The translations under genes and the position numbers were made by a program. From HXMU1428-3 sp965215715 (lineage in GTDB: Bacteria > Pseudomonadota > Alphaproteobacteria > Rhizobiales > HXMU1428-3), in assembly GCA_965215715.1 (NCBI GenBank), contig OZ244129.1:1612001-1676000 (forward strand): a stretch of DNA of 64,000 nt, given 5' to 3'. Positions 43,238 through 50,597 of the stretch are shown here, piece by piece. Position 1 is the first letter of the stretch. The number at the start of each line of letters is the position of its first letter. The notes under the pieces are model-generated. The model worked only from the letters and a program-made list of their open reading frames with translations. It did not search any database and had not been told where the DNA came from.

Positions 43238-43710
43238 GCAATCTCTTTTTGATTAATGTGTTGCTGGCCTTTGCCTGGTGTGCTGTTGTTGGCTCTTTTT
43301 CGCTTTTAAATTTGCTATTTGGCTTTTTTGTTTCTAGCGGTGCTCTTTGGTTGACGCGTGAACAGCACCAAACCACAAAATACTTTAAGCGGGTTTGGTT
43401 GATCATCAGTTTGATCTGTTTGTTTTTAAAAGAGCTTTTCTTTTCTGTTCTACGGGTGGCCTGGCTGGTTATTCGGCCACGTCAATCTTACCGCCCTAGT
43501 TTTATTTCTTTTCCGCTGACGGTTGATCGGCCGCACGAGATTACCTTGTTGGCCAATTTAATCACTTTAACGCCAGGTACTTTGAGTGTGGATGTCTCCA
43601 ATGACAATGAAACGCTTTATATTCATTGTATTGATGTGGATGACCCTAAAAAGTTGAGAGACGATATCGCCAATGGTTTTGAGCGTAAAATTATGGAGGC
43701 GCTGCGATGA
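43234..43710 (+). CDS. mrpE: Mrp antiporter subunit E
   Basis: 158-residue subunit with two or three N-terminal helices and a cytoplasmic domain. The conserved stretch TLLANLITLTPGTLSVDV followed by LYIHCIDVDDP identifies MrpE/MnhE. Overlaps mrpD and mrpF by 4 bp at each end. Confidence 0.92.
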   Translation: MSNLFLINVLLAFAWCAVVGSFSLLNLLFGFFVSSGALWLTREQHQTTKYFKRVWLIISLICLFLKELFFSVLRVAWLVIRPRQSYRPSFISFPLTVDRPHEITLLANLITLTPGTLSVDVSNDNETLYIHCIDVDDPKKLRDDIANGFERKIMEALR

Positions 43711-44051
43711 CGGGAGAAGAATTTTTTGACTTGGCGATTATAATTTCCTTTTCGCTCATTGTTTTGTCGTTTTTGCTTACCATTGGGCGGCTCATTATTG
43801 GTCCGACTTTGCCAGACAGGATTTTATCCCTTGATATGCTGGTGACGTTAGCGATTGGCTTTATTGCCATTTTTACAATTTTGACCGGTTATTACGCTTA
43901 CCTTGATATGGCCATTGCTTTAGGACTTGTTGGGTTTTTGGCAACAACTGCTTTTGCCAGATTTGTTTTATATCAGGCCTCTAGCCCTGAACTTCTTAGT
44001 GATGAAGCTGAAGACGAGAAATTGAGCGTCTCTAGCGGAGAGAAAAACTGA
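43707..44051 (+). CDS. mrpF: Mrp antiporter subunit F
   Basis: 114-residue small subunit with three helices. GPTLPDRILSLDMLVTLAIGF is the MrpF signature with the conserved aspartate. Overlaps mrpE by 4 bp and mrpG by one base. Confidence 0.92.
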   Translation: MTGEEFFDLAIIISFSLIVLSFLLTIGRLIIGPTLPDRILSLDMLVTLAIGFIAIFTILTGYYAYLDMAIALGLVGFLATTAFARFVLYQASSPELLSDEAEDEKLSVSSGEKN

Positions 44052-44434
44052 TGCTAACAATTATAACTGGTGTTTTACTGATCATAGGGGCCGCTTTTAA
44101 TTTAATTGCTGCCATTGGGCTTATTCGCTTTCCGGATGTGTTTACACGCATGCACGCTGCCAGTAAGGCGGGCACACTAGGCTCTGGCTTAATGTTGGTG
44201 GCAATCGCCTTTCATGCCAGTGATATTTCTGTTGGCTCGAAAGCCATAGCAGCGGTGGTGTTCTTTCTCCTTACCGCGCCGATATCTGCTCATCTGTTAG
44301 CACGTGCTGCTTATGTGGCAGGGATTGAGCCTTGGGAAGGCACGGTGCTAGACCAACTCAAAGGGCATTATACCGATGAGGAAGGGCATTTGAGTGCAGA
44401 TGATGAGCAAGGCGATGAGGACAAAACTTTATAA
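44051..44434 (+). CDS. mrpG: Mrp antiporter subunit G
   Basis: 127-residue last subunit of the operon with three helices and an acidic tail. GLIRFPDVFTRMHAASKAGTLG is the MrpG motif. A strong terminator follows 52 bp downstream, closing the operon. Confidence 0.92.
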   Translation: MLTIITGVLLIIGAAFNLIAAIGLIRFPDVFTRMHAASKAGTLGSGLMLVAIAFHASDISVGSKAIAAVVFFLLTAPISAHLLARAAYVAGIEPWEGTVLDQLKGHYTDEEGHLSADDEQGDEDKTL

Positions 44435-44483
44435 AAGTGCTTGTTGATAAGCTGTTTTAATTTGGTTGCATTGAAAGCATAAA

Positions 44484-44516
44484 AAAACCGCTCTGGATAA
44501 TCTCAGAGCGGTTTTT
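44484..44516. terminator. Bidirectional terminator between mrpG and rpmJ
   Basis: ACCGCTCTG (44487-44495) and CAGAGCGGT (44504-44512) form a perfect stem around an 8-nt loop, with an A run on the left and T run on the right. It can end both mrp (+) and rpmJ (-) transcripts. Confidence 0.9.
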
Positions 44517-44549
44517 AATATTGAAAGCCATGTTGGCTAAATTGCCATA

Positions 44550-44675
44550 TTAGCCTTGGCGCGCTTTAAAGCGACGGTTGGTTTTGTTAATGACATAAAG
44601 TCGGCCGCGACGGCGAACAACACGGTTATCCCGGTGACGTTTGGCCAGCGACTTTAGTGAATTTCTAATTTTCAT
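44550..44675 (-). CDS. rpmJ: Ribosomal protein L36, zinc-free type
   Basis: A 41-residue ribosomal protein, read from ATG 44675 to a stop at 44550. It starts MKIRNSLKSLAKRHRDNRVV and ends NRRFKARQG. The cysteines and histidine of the zinc ribbon seen in classical L36 are absent, making it the C-minus form that is normal in alphaproteobacteria. AAGGGTG lies 6 bp upstream as ribosome-binding site. It is monocistronic with its own promoter (44757-44785). Confidence 0.95.
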   Translation of the reverse strand: MKIRNSLKSLAKRHRDNRVVRRRGRLYVINKTNRRFKARQG

Positions 44676-45025
44676 TGTTCACCCTTAATTTATTAAGACC
44701 GGCTATCAAGCTTTATAGCTGCGCGCACTTTATCGCTGCATGCACGGCCTTTGAAACTATCCTAAATAAAGAAAGGCCAGCGCAAGACTGACCTTAAATC
44801 TGGGCCTTTAATGACATAGTGGCTTGATATTGTCAACCAAAGTCTTGTTCTGGAAGATACCAGGGATTTGCTTTTAACAATATTTTGTGCTCACTCTAAT
44901 TGACACTAAAGTCTACAAAATGGATGATTTTTGTTTTTGTTTTGTAAGGTTTTTAACTATATTTGCCATTATACTTTGTTTTAATCGTAGAATTTTATTT
45001 GATTTTTCAGATTTAGGAGTGTTTT
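44676..45025. other. Divergent region between rpmJ and the Rrf2-type regulator
   Basis: No gene is visible. The left part holds the rpmJ promoter and leader. The right part is very AT-rich and ends with AGGAG (45015-45019) before the regulator start. Confidence 0.5.
44757..44785 (-). promoter_or_regulatory. Promoter of rpmJ
   Basis: On the minus strand, TTGCGC (44785-44780) and GATAGT (44762-44757) are spaced by 17 bp, giving an rpmJ leader of about 75 nt. Confidence 0.5.
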
Positions 45026-45460
45026 TTGCGCTTAACATTACATACTGACTTCGCCATAAGGACACTTATTTATTTGGCCTTAAATCAAGATCGATTGGTC
45101 ACAATCAGTGATATTTCAAAACAATATGATATTTCTAAAAATCATATGATGAAAGTGGCACAAGAACTGGTTCATCATGGATTCGTTATTAGTGAGCGTG
45201 GTCGCAATGGAGGTCTGAGGTTGGCACGCTTGCCTGAAGAAATTAATTTAAGAGATGTGATTGAGAAAATGGAACCAGATTTCAATCTGGTTTCTTGTCT
45301 TGATCCGGTTCACAATAGTTGTAAAATTTTTGGCGGTTGCGGCGTTCAGAATATCATGTTTGAAGCCCGGGACCATTTTTTAAGCGTACTTGGAAAATAT
45401 ACATTGGCAGACTCCATCCCTAATGAAAATAAACTTAAGGCGCTTTTCGTCACGGAGTAG
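45026..45460 (+). CDS. Rrf2-family Fe-S regulator, NsrR-like
   Basis: A 144-residue winged-helix regulator starting at TTG 45026, backed by AGGAG at 45015-45019 and by the family start MRLTLHTDFAIRTLIYLAL. The DNA-binding part (about 1-70) includes SDISKQYDISKNHMMKVAQEL and the wing GRNGGLRLAR. Three cysteines, Cys91, Cys99 and Cys105 (SCLDPVHNSCKIFGGC), lie where NsrR and IscR bind their Fe-S cluster, with spacing closer to NsrR. A nitric-oxide-sensing repressor is therefore likely. It stands alone and no isc/suf genes are nearby, which also favours NsrR over IscR. Confidence 0.82.
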   Translation: MRLTLHTDFAIRTLIYLALNQDRLVTISDISKQYDISKNHMMKVAQELVHHGFVISERGRNGGLRLARLPEEINLRDVIEKMEPDFNLVSCLDPVHNSCKIFGGCGVQNIMFEARDHFLSVLGKYTLADSIPNENKLKALFVTE

Positions 45461-45578
45461 GCTTTTGTTGGTTCTTATTTATTCCTCTTTGCCAGGTTTC
45501 ATTTGATTTTCCTTTCGTCTTTGGGAAAACGCCTTCAAGATTGTCGTTTTTTATATTTGGCTATGATATGGCTGGGGT

Positions 45579-47708
45579 ATGGATCAGGCGGGAGAGCTTC
45601 TTAAAACAGTTTTTGGGTATGATGATTTTCGTGGCCCTCAGCGTGAAATTATCGAAACGCTGATTGGGGGCACGGATGTGTTGGCGCTTATGCCAACGGG
45701 GGGTGGAAAATCCTTATGCTATCAGATCCCTGCTCTTATTCGCTCAGGCACGGCTATTGTTGTTTCCCCGCTTATCGCTCTTATGCAAGATCAGGTGGAC
45801 GCCTTAAAGCAATTGGGGGTAAAGGCTTCTTTTTTGAATTCAACGCAAAGTGGGCCGGAACAGTCTGATGTTAGAAGCCAGCTCATCAAAGGTGAGCTTG
45901 ATTTATTATATGTGGCGCCTGAGCGGTTGCTCTCTTCTTCTATGACGGAATTGTTGGCCAGCGCTGACTTGGCACTCTTTGCCATTGATGAGGCCCATTG
46001 TGTCTCTCAATGGGGGCATGATTTTCGCCCTGAATACCGCCAGCTTTCACAACTGGCTGATTTATTTCCTCATGTGCCACGTATTGCGCTCACAGCTACA
46101 GCGGATGAAAAAACACGCGCGGAAATCATTGAGCAATTGCGGCTCTCATCTGCGCAAAAATTCATCGCTAGTTTTGACCGGCCAAACATTTGCTACATGA
46201 TTAGTGAGGGGGGCAACCCAAAAGACCAGCTTTGGCGCTTTATTAAAGAAGAGCACTCACAAGATGCGGGCATTGTTTATTGCTTATCGCGCAAAAAAAC
46301 AGAGGATGTTGCCTCTTGGTTATCAAGCAAAGGTCGGGTTGCTTTGGCCTATCATGCGGGGCTTGATCCGCAAACGCGGCGGGAAGCCCAGGATCGATTT
46401 TTGCGACAAGAAGGTATTATCATGGTTGCCACTGTTGCCTTTGGCATGGGCATTGATAAGCCAGATGTGCGCTTTGTTGCGCACTTAAATTTACCTAAAT
46501 CAATCGAGGCTTATTATCAAGAAACAGGACGGGCTGGGCGTGATGGTGAGCCGGCCAATAGTTGGATGGCCTATGGGCTCAATGATGTCATTACCTATCA
46601 ACAATGGATTGAACAATCGAAAGCCTCTAACCAGCAAAAATTATTAGAGCGGCAAAAACTTGATGCCTTATTGGGATTATTTGAAGCCACAGATTGTCGC
46701 CGGCAGAGGTTGTTGTCTTATTTTGGGGAATCGTTGGAACAGCCTTGTGGTAATTGTGACAATTGCCTGTTTCCGCCTGAGACCATGGATGGTGTTGAAG
46801 TGGCGCAAAAAGCCCTTTCCACTGTGTATCGCACCGGGCAGCGGTTTGGGGTTTCTTATTTGATTAAAGTTTTGTTGGGCAAAACAGATGAACGGATTGA
46901 GCAAAACCGGCATGATCAAATTTCTACGTTTGGTATTGGCCAAGAGCTAAGTCAAAAAGAGTGGCGCAGTGTATACAGGCAACTCATTGCACAAGGGCTT
47001 TTAATCTCTGATATGGAAATTTATGGCGGGTTGAAACTTTCTGAAACATGCCGCCCCTTATTAAAAGGGGAACAAGATTTTCAATTACGACGTTTGCGCA
47101 AGCCGCTCAAAAAAGAGCCCAAGAAAAGCGAGGTTGAAACCAAAATTGGGGTTGCTGATATGCCCTTATGGGAGGCTTTGGTTGGTTTGCGCACACAGCT
47201 CGCTGAAGAGCAAAAAGTGCCTGCCTATGTTATTTGCCATAACCGTACGCTTTATGAGTTGGTTGGTAAACGCCCAAGTTCTTTGGAAGAGCTTTATGAT
47301 ATTTCTGGTTTGGGAGCACAAAAAATTTCCCGTTATGGGAAACTATTTTTGGATATCATTGAGCAAACGCCCGTGGTTGATCTGTTAGACAACAAGCTTT
47401 CTGAAACTGTAAAGCAAAGTCTTTACCACTTACATCAGGGCCAAAATTTGCAAGCTATTGCGAACACGCGCAATTTAAAGTTGAGTACTATTCATGGACA
47501 CATAGCAGAGGCAATAGAGGTCGGTGTTGTTGGTCTGGAGGTTATTGATGAGCTTGACGAGCAAACCATTGCGCAAATCGATCAGGCTTTGGAGGAACAA
47601 AATACTATGGAAACCGGGCAGTTGAAATCTTGTTTTGAAGCTCTTGATGAGCGCTATGATTACGGCTTGATTAAATGCGTTCTCGCTGAAAAAATCTTTC
47701 AAAATTAA
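45579..47708 (+). CDS. recQ: ATP-dependent DNA helicase RecQ
   Basis: 3'-5' helicase of 709 residues for recombination and fork repair. Helicase motifs: Walker A MPTGGGKSLCYQ, DEAH-type DEAHCVSQWGHDFRPEY, and QETGRAGRDGEP. The RQC region holds the zinc-binding cysteines in DCRRQRLL...QPCGNCDNC. An HRDC domain (about 525-600) is followed by a C-terminal helix-turn-helix-like extension of about 95 residues (HQGQNLQAIANTRNLKLSTIHGHIAEAI), longer than E. coli RecQ (about 609 residues). Stand-alone gene. Confidence 0.95.
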   Translation: MDQAGELLKTVFGYDDFRGPQREIIETLIGGTDVLALMPTGGGKSLCYQIPALIRSGTAIVVSPLIALMQDQVDALKQLGVKASFLNSTQSGPEQSDVRSQLIKGELDLLYVAPERLLSSSMTELLASADLALFAIDEAHCVSQWGHDFRPEYRQLSQLADLFPHVPRIALTATADEKTRAEIIEQLRLSSAQKFIASFDRPNICYMISEGGNPKDQLWRFIKEEHSQDAGIVYCLSRKKTEDVASWLSSKGRVALAYHAGLDPQTRREAQDRFLRQEGIIMVATVAFGMGIDKPDVRFVAHLNLPKSIEAYYQETGRAGRDGEPANSWMAYGLNDVITYQQWIEQSKASNQQKLLERQKLDALLGLFEATDCRRQRLLSYFGESLEQPCGNCDNCLFPPETMDGVEVAQKALSTVYRTGQRFGVSYLIKVLLGKTDERIEQNRHDQISTFGIGQELSQKEWRSVYRQLIAQGLLISDMEIYGGLKLSETCRPLLKGEQDFQLRRLRKPLKKEPKKSEVETKIGVADMPLWEALVGLRTQLAEEQKVPAYVICHNRTLYELVGKRPSSLEELYDISGLGAQKISRYGKLFLDIIEQTPVVDLLDNKLSETVKQSLYHLHQGQNLQAIANTRNLKLSTIHGHIAEAIEVGVVGLEVIDELDEQTIAQIDQALEEQNTMETGQLKSCFEALDERYDYGLIKCVLAEKIFQN

Positions 47709-47758
47709 TGTGCTTAACTATCTGTATGCCGATAAAATAAAACGCAGATTTCGTTGTC

Positions 47759-48445
47759 ATGTTTAAGCATAGTACAAACATGGGAAGTGATGTTTCAAAC
47801 AGACTTAAAGAGCTGCGGCTGCGTGCTGGCTTATCCATGGATAAGCTTGCCAAAGCTTTGGGATATAAAGGACAATCGAGCTATCAACGCTATGAAGATA
47901 GCCAGCTTTATAAAAAGAAATATCTTCCTTATGATCTGGTTGAAAAACTATTAGATGTTTTGCCCGGCAAAGGTGAACCGCCTATTTTGCCAGCTGAGGT
48001 TCTTCGTTTGTCTGGCTCTAAGATTGTTCCCTTAAACGATTGGGGTGAGGGAACAGGTTTTGGCCTGGCGGAGCCCGGCAGCTCAGCTGGTGGACAAATT
48101 TCCAGTGATTACAAAGTACTAGAAGATTTAAAACAACTCTACAAGGGGCGCAATGATGTTGGCTTTTTCATTGTGTCTGGCAACGAACTTAACTTAAGGG
48201 GTGTTTTTCCCGGGGACATCATTGTCACCTCTGATAAAATTCCGGCGGAAAAAGGGTCCATGGTTTGCCTGAACATCTATGATGAAGGGGCGAGAACGGC
48301 ACGAACTGAATTTCGTATTTATGAACCCCCTAATGCGATTGCGGTGAGCAGTGACCCTAGCGTTAAAACCGCCTTACCTGTGGATGGGGAACAAGTCATG
48401 CTGCGCGGCACCGTGCTACAAATCATTCGCACTTTAATTTCGTAA
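47759..48445 (+). CDS. XRE/LexA-like repressor with degenerate S24 domain
   Basis: A 228-residue phage-repressor-like protein. The N-terminal helix-turn-helix covers about residues 10-48 (VSNRLKELRLRAGLSMDKLAKALG). The C-terminal part (about 130-228) has the S24/LexA fold pattern FFIVSGNELNLRGVFPGDIIV. However, the nucleophile serine of the G-x-S motif is Glu143, and the partner lysine is replaced as well (TEFRI where LexA has TVKRL). It should fold and dimerise but not cleave itself. Start uncertain: a second ATG lies at 47780. It lies 50 bp after recQ but probably has its own promoter. Confidence 0.75.
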   Translation: MFKHSTNMGSDVSNRLKELRLRAGLSMDKLAKALGYKGQSSYQRYEDSQLYKKKYLPYDLVEKLLDVLPGKGEPPILPAEVLRLSGSKIVPLNDWGEGTGFGLAEPGSSAGGQISSDYKVLEDLKQLYKGRNDVGFFIVSGNELNLRGVFPGDIIVTSDKIPAEKGSMVCLNIYDEGARTARTEFRIYEPPNAIAVSSDPSVKTALPVDGEQVMLRGTVLQIIRTLIS

Positions 48446-48598
48446 AATTCACCTTTAAGTAGCTGATCTCACTATCTTTCTATTTATGCGAAAATGCAGG
48501 AAACGTTTTTAACGTTTGAAAAGCGTTGATAATGTGCTACCCTAGATTGAAGGGGTTTATTTCTTGTATGTGGGATTTATGAAGGGGGGGCTCATTAT

Positions 48599-48901
48599 AT
48601 GAGTGAAGCGAATATCTTTGAGGTAGAAGAAGAAGTATTGCTTTACCATAAAAACAAATGGCATTTTATAAAATTGCCGAAAGATCTTTCAGATGAAATT
48701 AAATTTCTTGCTTATGAAGCCAAAAATGCTTGGGGGTCTGTGAGGGTTGCTGCTACGTTTAATGATGTTCGTTGGGTCACCTCTTTATTTCCCGACAAAC
48801 AACAAGGTATTTATCTGCTGCCGATAAAACATCAGGTTTGTTCTTCAGCAAATATTGCCGCAGGAGATTTGTTACAAGTACGCTTAGAGTTTGGTGTTTA
48901 G
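48599..48901 (+). CDS. DUF1905-type small protein
   Basis: A 100-residue cytoplasmic protein of the DUF1905 (beta-barrel) type, shown by VEEEVLLYHKNKWHFIKLPKDLS..I, the GSVRVAATFNDVRWVTSLFP segment and the closing GDLLQVRLEFG. AAGGGGGGC about 10 bp upstream is a strong ribosome-binding site. Biochemical role unknown. Its stop codon overlaps the stop of the convergent chemoreceptor gene by 4 bp. Confidence 0.8.
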   Translation: MSEANIFEVEEEVLLYHKNKWHFIKLPKDLSDEIKFLAYEAKNAWGSVRVAATFNDVRWVTSLFPDKQQGIYLLPIKHQVCSSANIAAGDLLQVRLEFGV

Positions 48902-50202
48902 GCGACTTTAATTTTTTCCAAGAACGTCCCTACTTGGGTGGTGATTTCATTGGCCTTCTGGACTATTTCATAAGACTGAGACTGAGTTTGCTCACTGATT
49001 GCCAAACCACTTTCAGATACGCTGGCGACTTCATCTATTGTGCCGGCTGTCCTTTCCATGTTTTTTACAAGTACTGAAACCTTGTCTGAGATATCCATTG
49101 TTGCTGAATTTTGCTCTTCAACTGCTGTTTCAATACCAGAGGAGAGTTCTGTAATCTTATGGCTAATTTCGTTTACGCAATCAATCGCTTCTACCGCATC
49201 ATTGGTTTGATTTTGAATGGACAGAATTTGATTACTGATCTCTTCTGTGGCAGCTGCTGTTTGGCCTGCCAGGGCCTTTACTTCTTGGGCAACAATTGCA
49301 AACCCTTTGCCCATCTCTCCAGCTCTTGCTGCTTCTATGGTTGCATTCAGGGCAAGAAGGTTGGTTTGTCCTGCAATTGAATTGATAAGGTCAATAATTT
49401 CTCCAATTTTTTGCGACGTGCCCGCTAAAGAATTGACAACTTCATTTGTTCGCTTTGCTTCATTAGAGATGGTGATGGCAACATTAGTTGCCTCTGAGGC
49501 TTTTAGGCTAATATCAGAAATAGAATTTGATAATTGAGTGGTTATATCAGAAATTTTTGTTACGTCTTCAGATGCTTCTTGGGATATATGAGAGATCTGT
49601 GACAGCTTTTCATGGGACTGTGTTGCCATGTTTGTTTGTTGTTGCGCTGCATCTTGCATCTGTGTTGCGGCTTGAGAAGAAGATGCCAAACTGCCCGTGA
49701 TATCGGTATCAAATGCTTGTATTAATTGATCCAGGTGTTTTACGCGCTCTTCTCTTGTCTCTTGGTCCAGCTTTGCTTCATGAATATCGACCAAAGATCC
49801 ACATGCACGGCTGGGAACACCTTCTTGGTTTCGTGCCACGCCGCCAGTTGCTCGAAACCATCTGTATGATCCATCAGCAACTTTTAAACGATATATGGCA
49901 TCATAACCTTGGGTCTCACCACTTAAGGCTTTGGTAAAAAGATCAAAAGTTGGGTCAACATCATATGGGTGCAAACGGTCTGCCCATGAACCGACAACAT
50001 CTGGAAAATCTTCCTTGTTTTCAAACCCACATAACCGGCGAAATTCTGAAGACCATGTCCACCTGCTTTTTTCATGCATAGGATCGCCATTAAATAACAC
50101 TGCATCCCACAGACCAACGCCTGCATAACTGTCCAGTAGTTGGATTAATTCGTCACTGTCGGAGACGTTTTTCTTTGAGTGGGAAAATATCTTCATGATC
50201 AA
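48898..50202 (-). CDS. Soluble chemoreceptor with one PAS domain
   Basis: Methyl-accepting chemotaxis protein of 434 residues without membrane helices. An N-terminal PAS_3-like domain (about 20-145) includes WSSEFRRLCGF, DRLHPYDVDPTFDLF, GYDAIYRLKVADGSYRWFRATG and a closing GSLVDIHEAK. The rest is a coiled-coil signalling domain with the tip GQTNLLALNATIEAARAGEMGKG-type sequence near residue 300. It should sense an intracellular cue and signal to CheA. Similar in plan to the two-PAS receptor at 21678. Confidence 0.9.
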   Translation of the reverse strand: MIMKIFSHSKKNVSDSDELIQLLDSYAGVGLWDAVLFNGDPMHEKSRWTWSSEFRRLCGFENKEDFPDVVGSWADRLHPYDVDPTFDLFTKALSGETQGYDAIYRLKVADGSYRWFRATGGVARNQEGVPSRACGSLVDIHEAKLDQETREERVKHLDQLIQAFDTDITGSLASSSQAATQMQDAAQQQTNMATQSHEKLSQISHISQEASEDVTKISDITTQLSNSISDISLKASEATNVAITISNEAKRTNEVVNSLAGTSQKIGEIIDLINSIAGQTNLLALNATIEAARAGEMGKGFAIVAQEVKALAGQTAAATEEISNQILSIQNQTNDAVEAIDCVNEISHKITELSSGIETAVEEQNSATMDISDKVSVLVKNMERTAGTIDEVASVSESGLAISEQTQSQSYEIVQKANEITTQVGTFLEKIKVA

Positions 50203-50597
50203 TCCTTAATGATTTTATCGTTTTGCTTTGAAGAATTTTATTTTTTCAAATTTGGAAATAATCTTTACACTGATTTGTAAATAATTAGTTGATTAATACT
50301 TTTTTTAATTAGACTTGAACATTCAAACAAACACCATAAGGCACTGTTTAAGCTTTGTTTTTTTAGGAAATCCTGGGCGCTTTTGGGCGGAACGCTCTTT
50401 TCTACGCGGTCCTTATATCCCAAAACCGGTATCCACTTTCGGGCGGATCGCTCTTTTCTACGCGGTCCTTGAACCCCAAAATCGGTACCCACTTTTGGGC
50501 GAAATGCTCTTTCTGCGCGGTCCTTGAACCCCAAAATCGGTATCCACTTTTGGGCGAAACGCTTTAGTCCACTGAGAGAAAATTATATTTGGAAAAA
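50203..50597. other. Intergenic region with tandem rhizobial repeats
   Basis: No gene is supported here. The right half is the repeat array 50383-50567; the left half is AT-rich and should contain the chemoreceptor promoter. Confidence 0.6.
50383..50567. repeat. Tandem array of ~56-bp rhizobial-type repeat (three full, one partial copy)
   Basis: Full units start at 50402, 50458 and 50513 (period 55-56 bp), each beginning C-T-A/G-CGCGGTCCTT and containing CCCAAAA.CGGTA.CCACTTT and GGGCGAAACGCTCTT-like sequence. A partial unit (TTTTGGGCGGAACGCTC) precedes at 50383. The core matches the inverted copy at 5253-5303. Copies differ by a few bases, so the array is not brand new. It lies just past the 3' end of alaS. 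Confidence 0.8.

Noticed and set aside
50383..50567. CRISPR array
   Set aside because: The 55-56-bp units are contiguous with no unique spacers and match the rhizobial intergenic repeat; no cas genes nearby.
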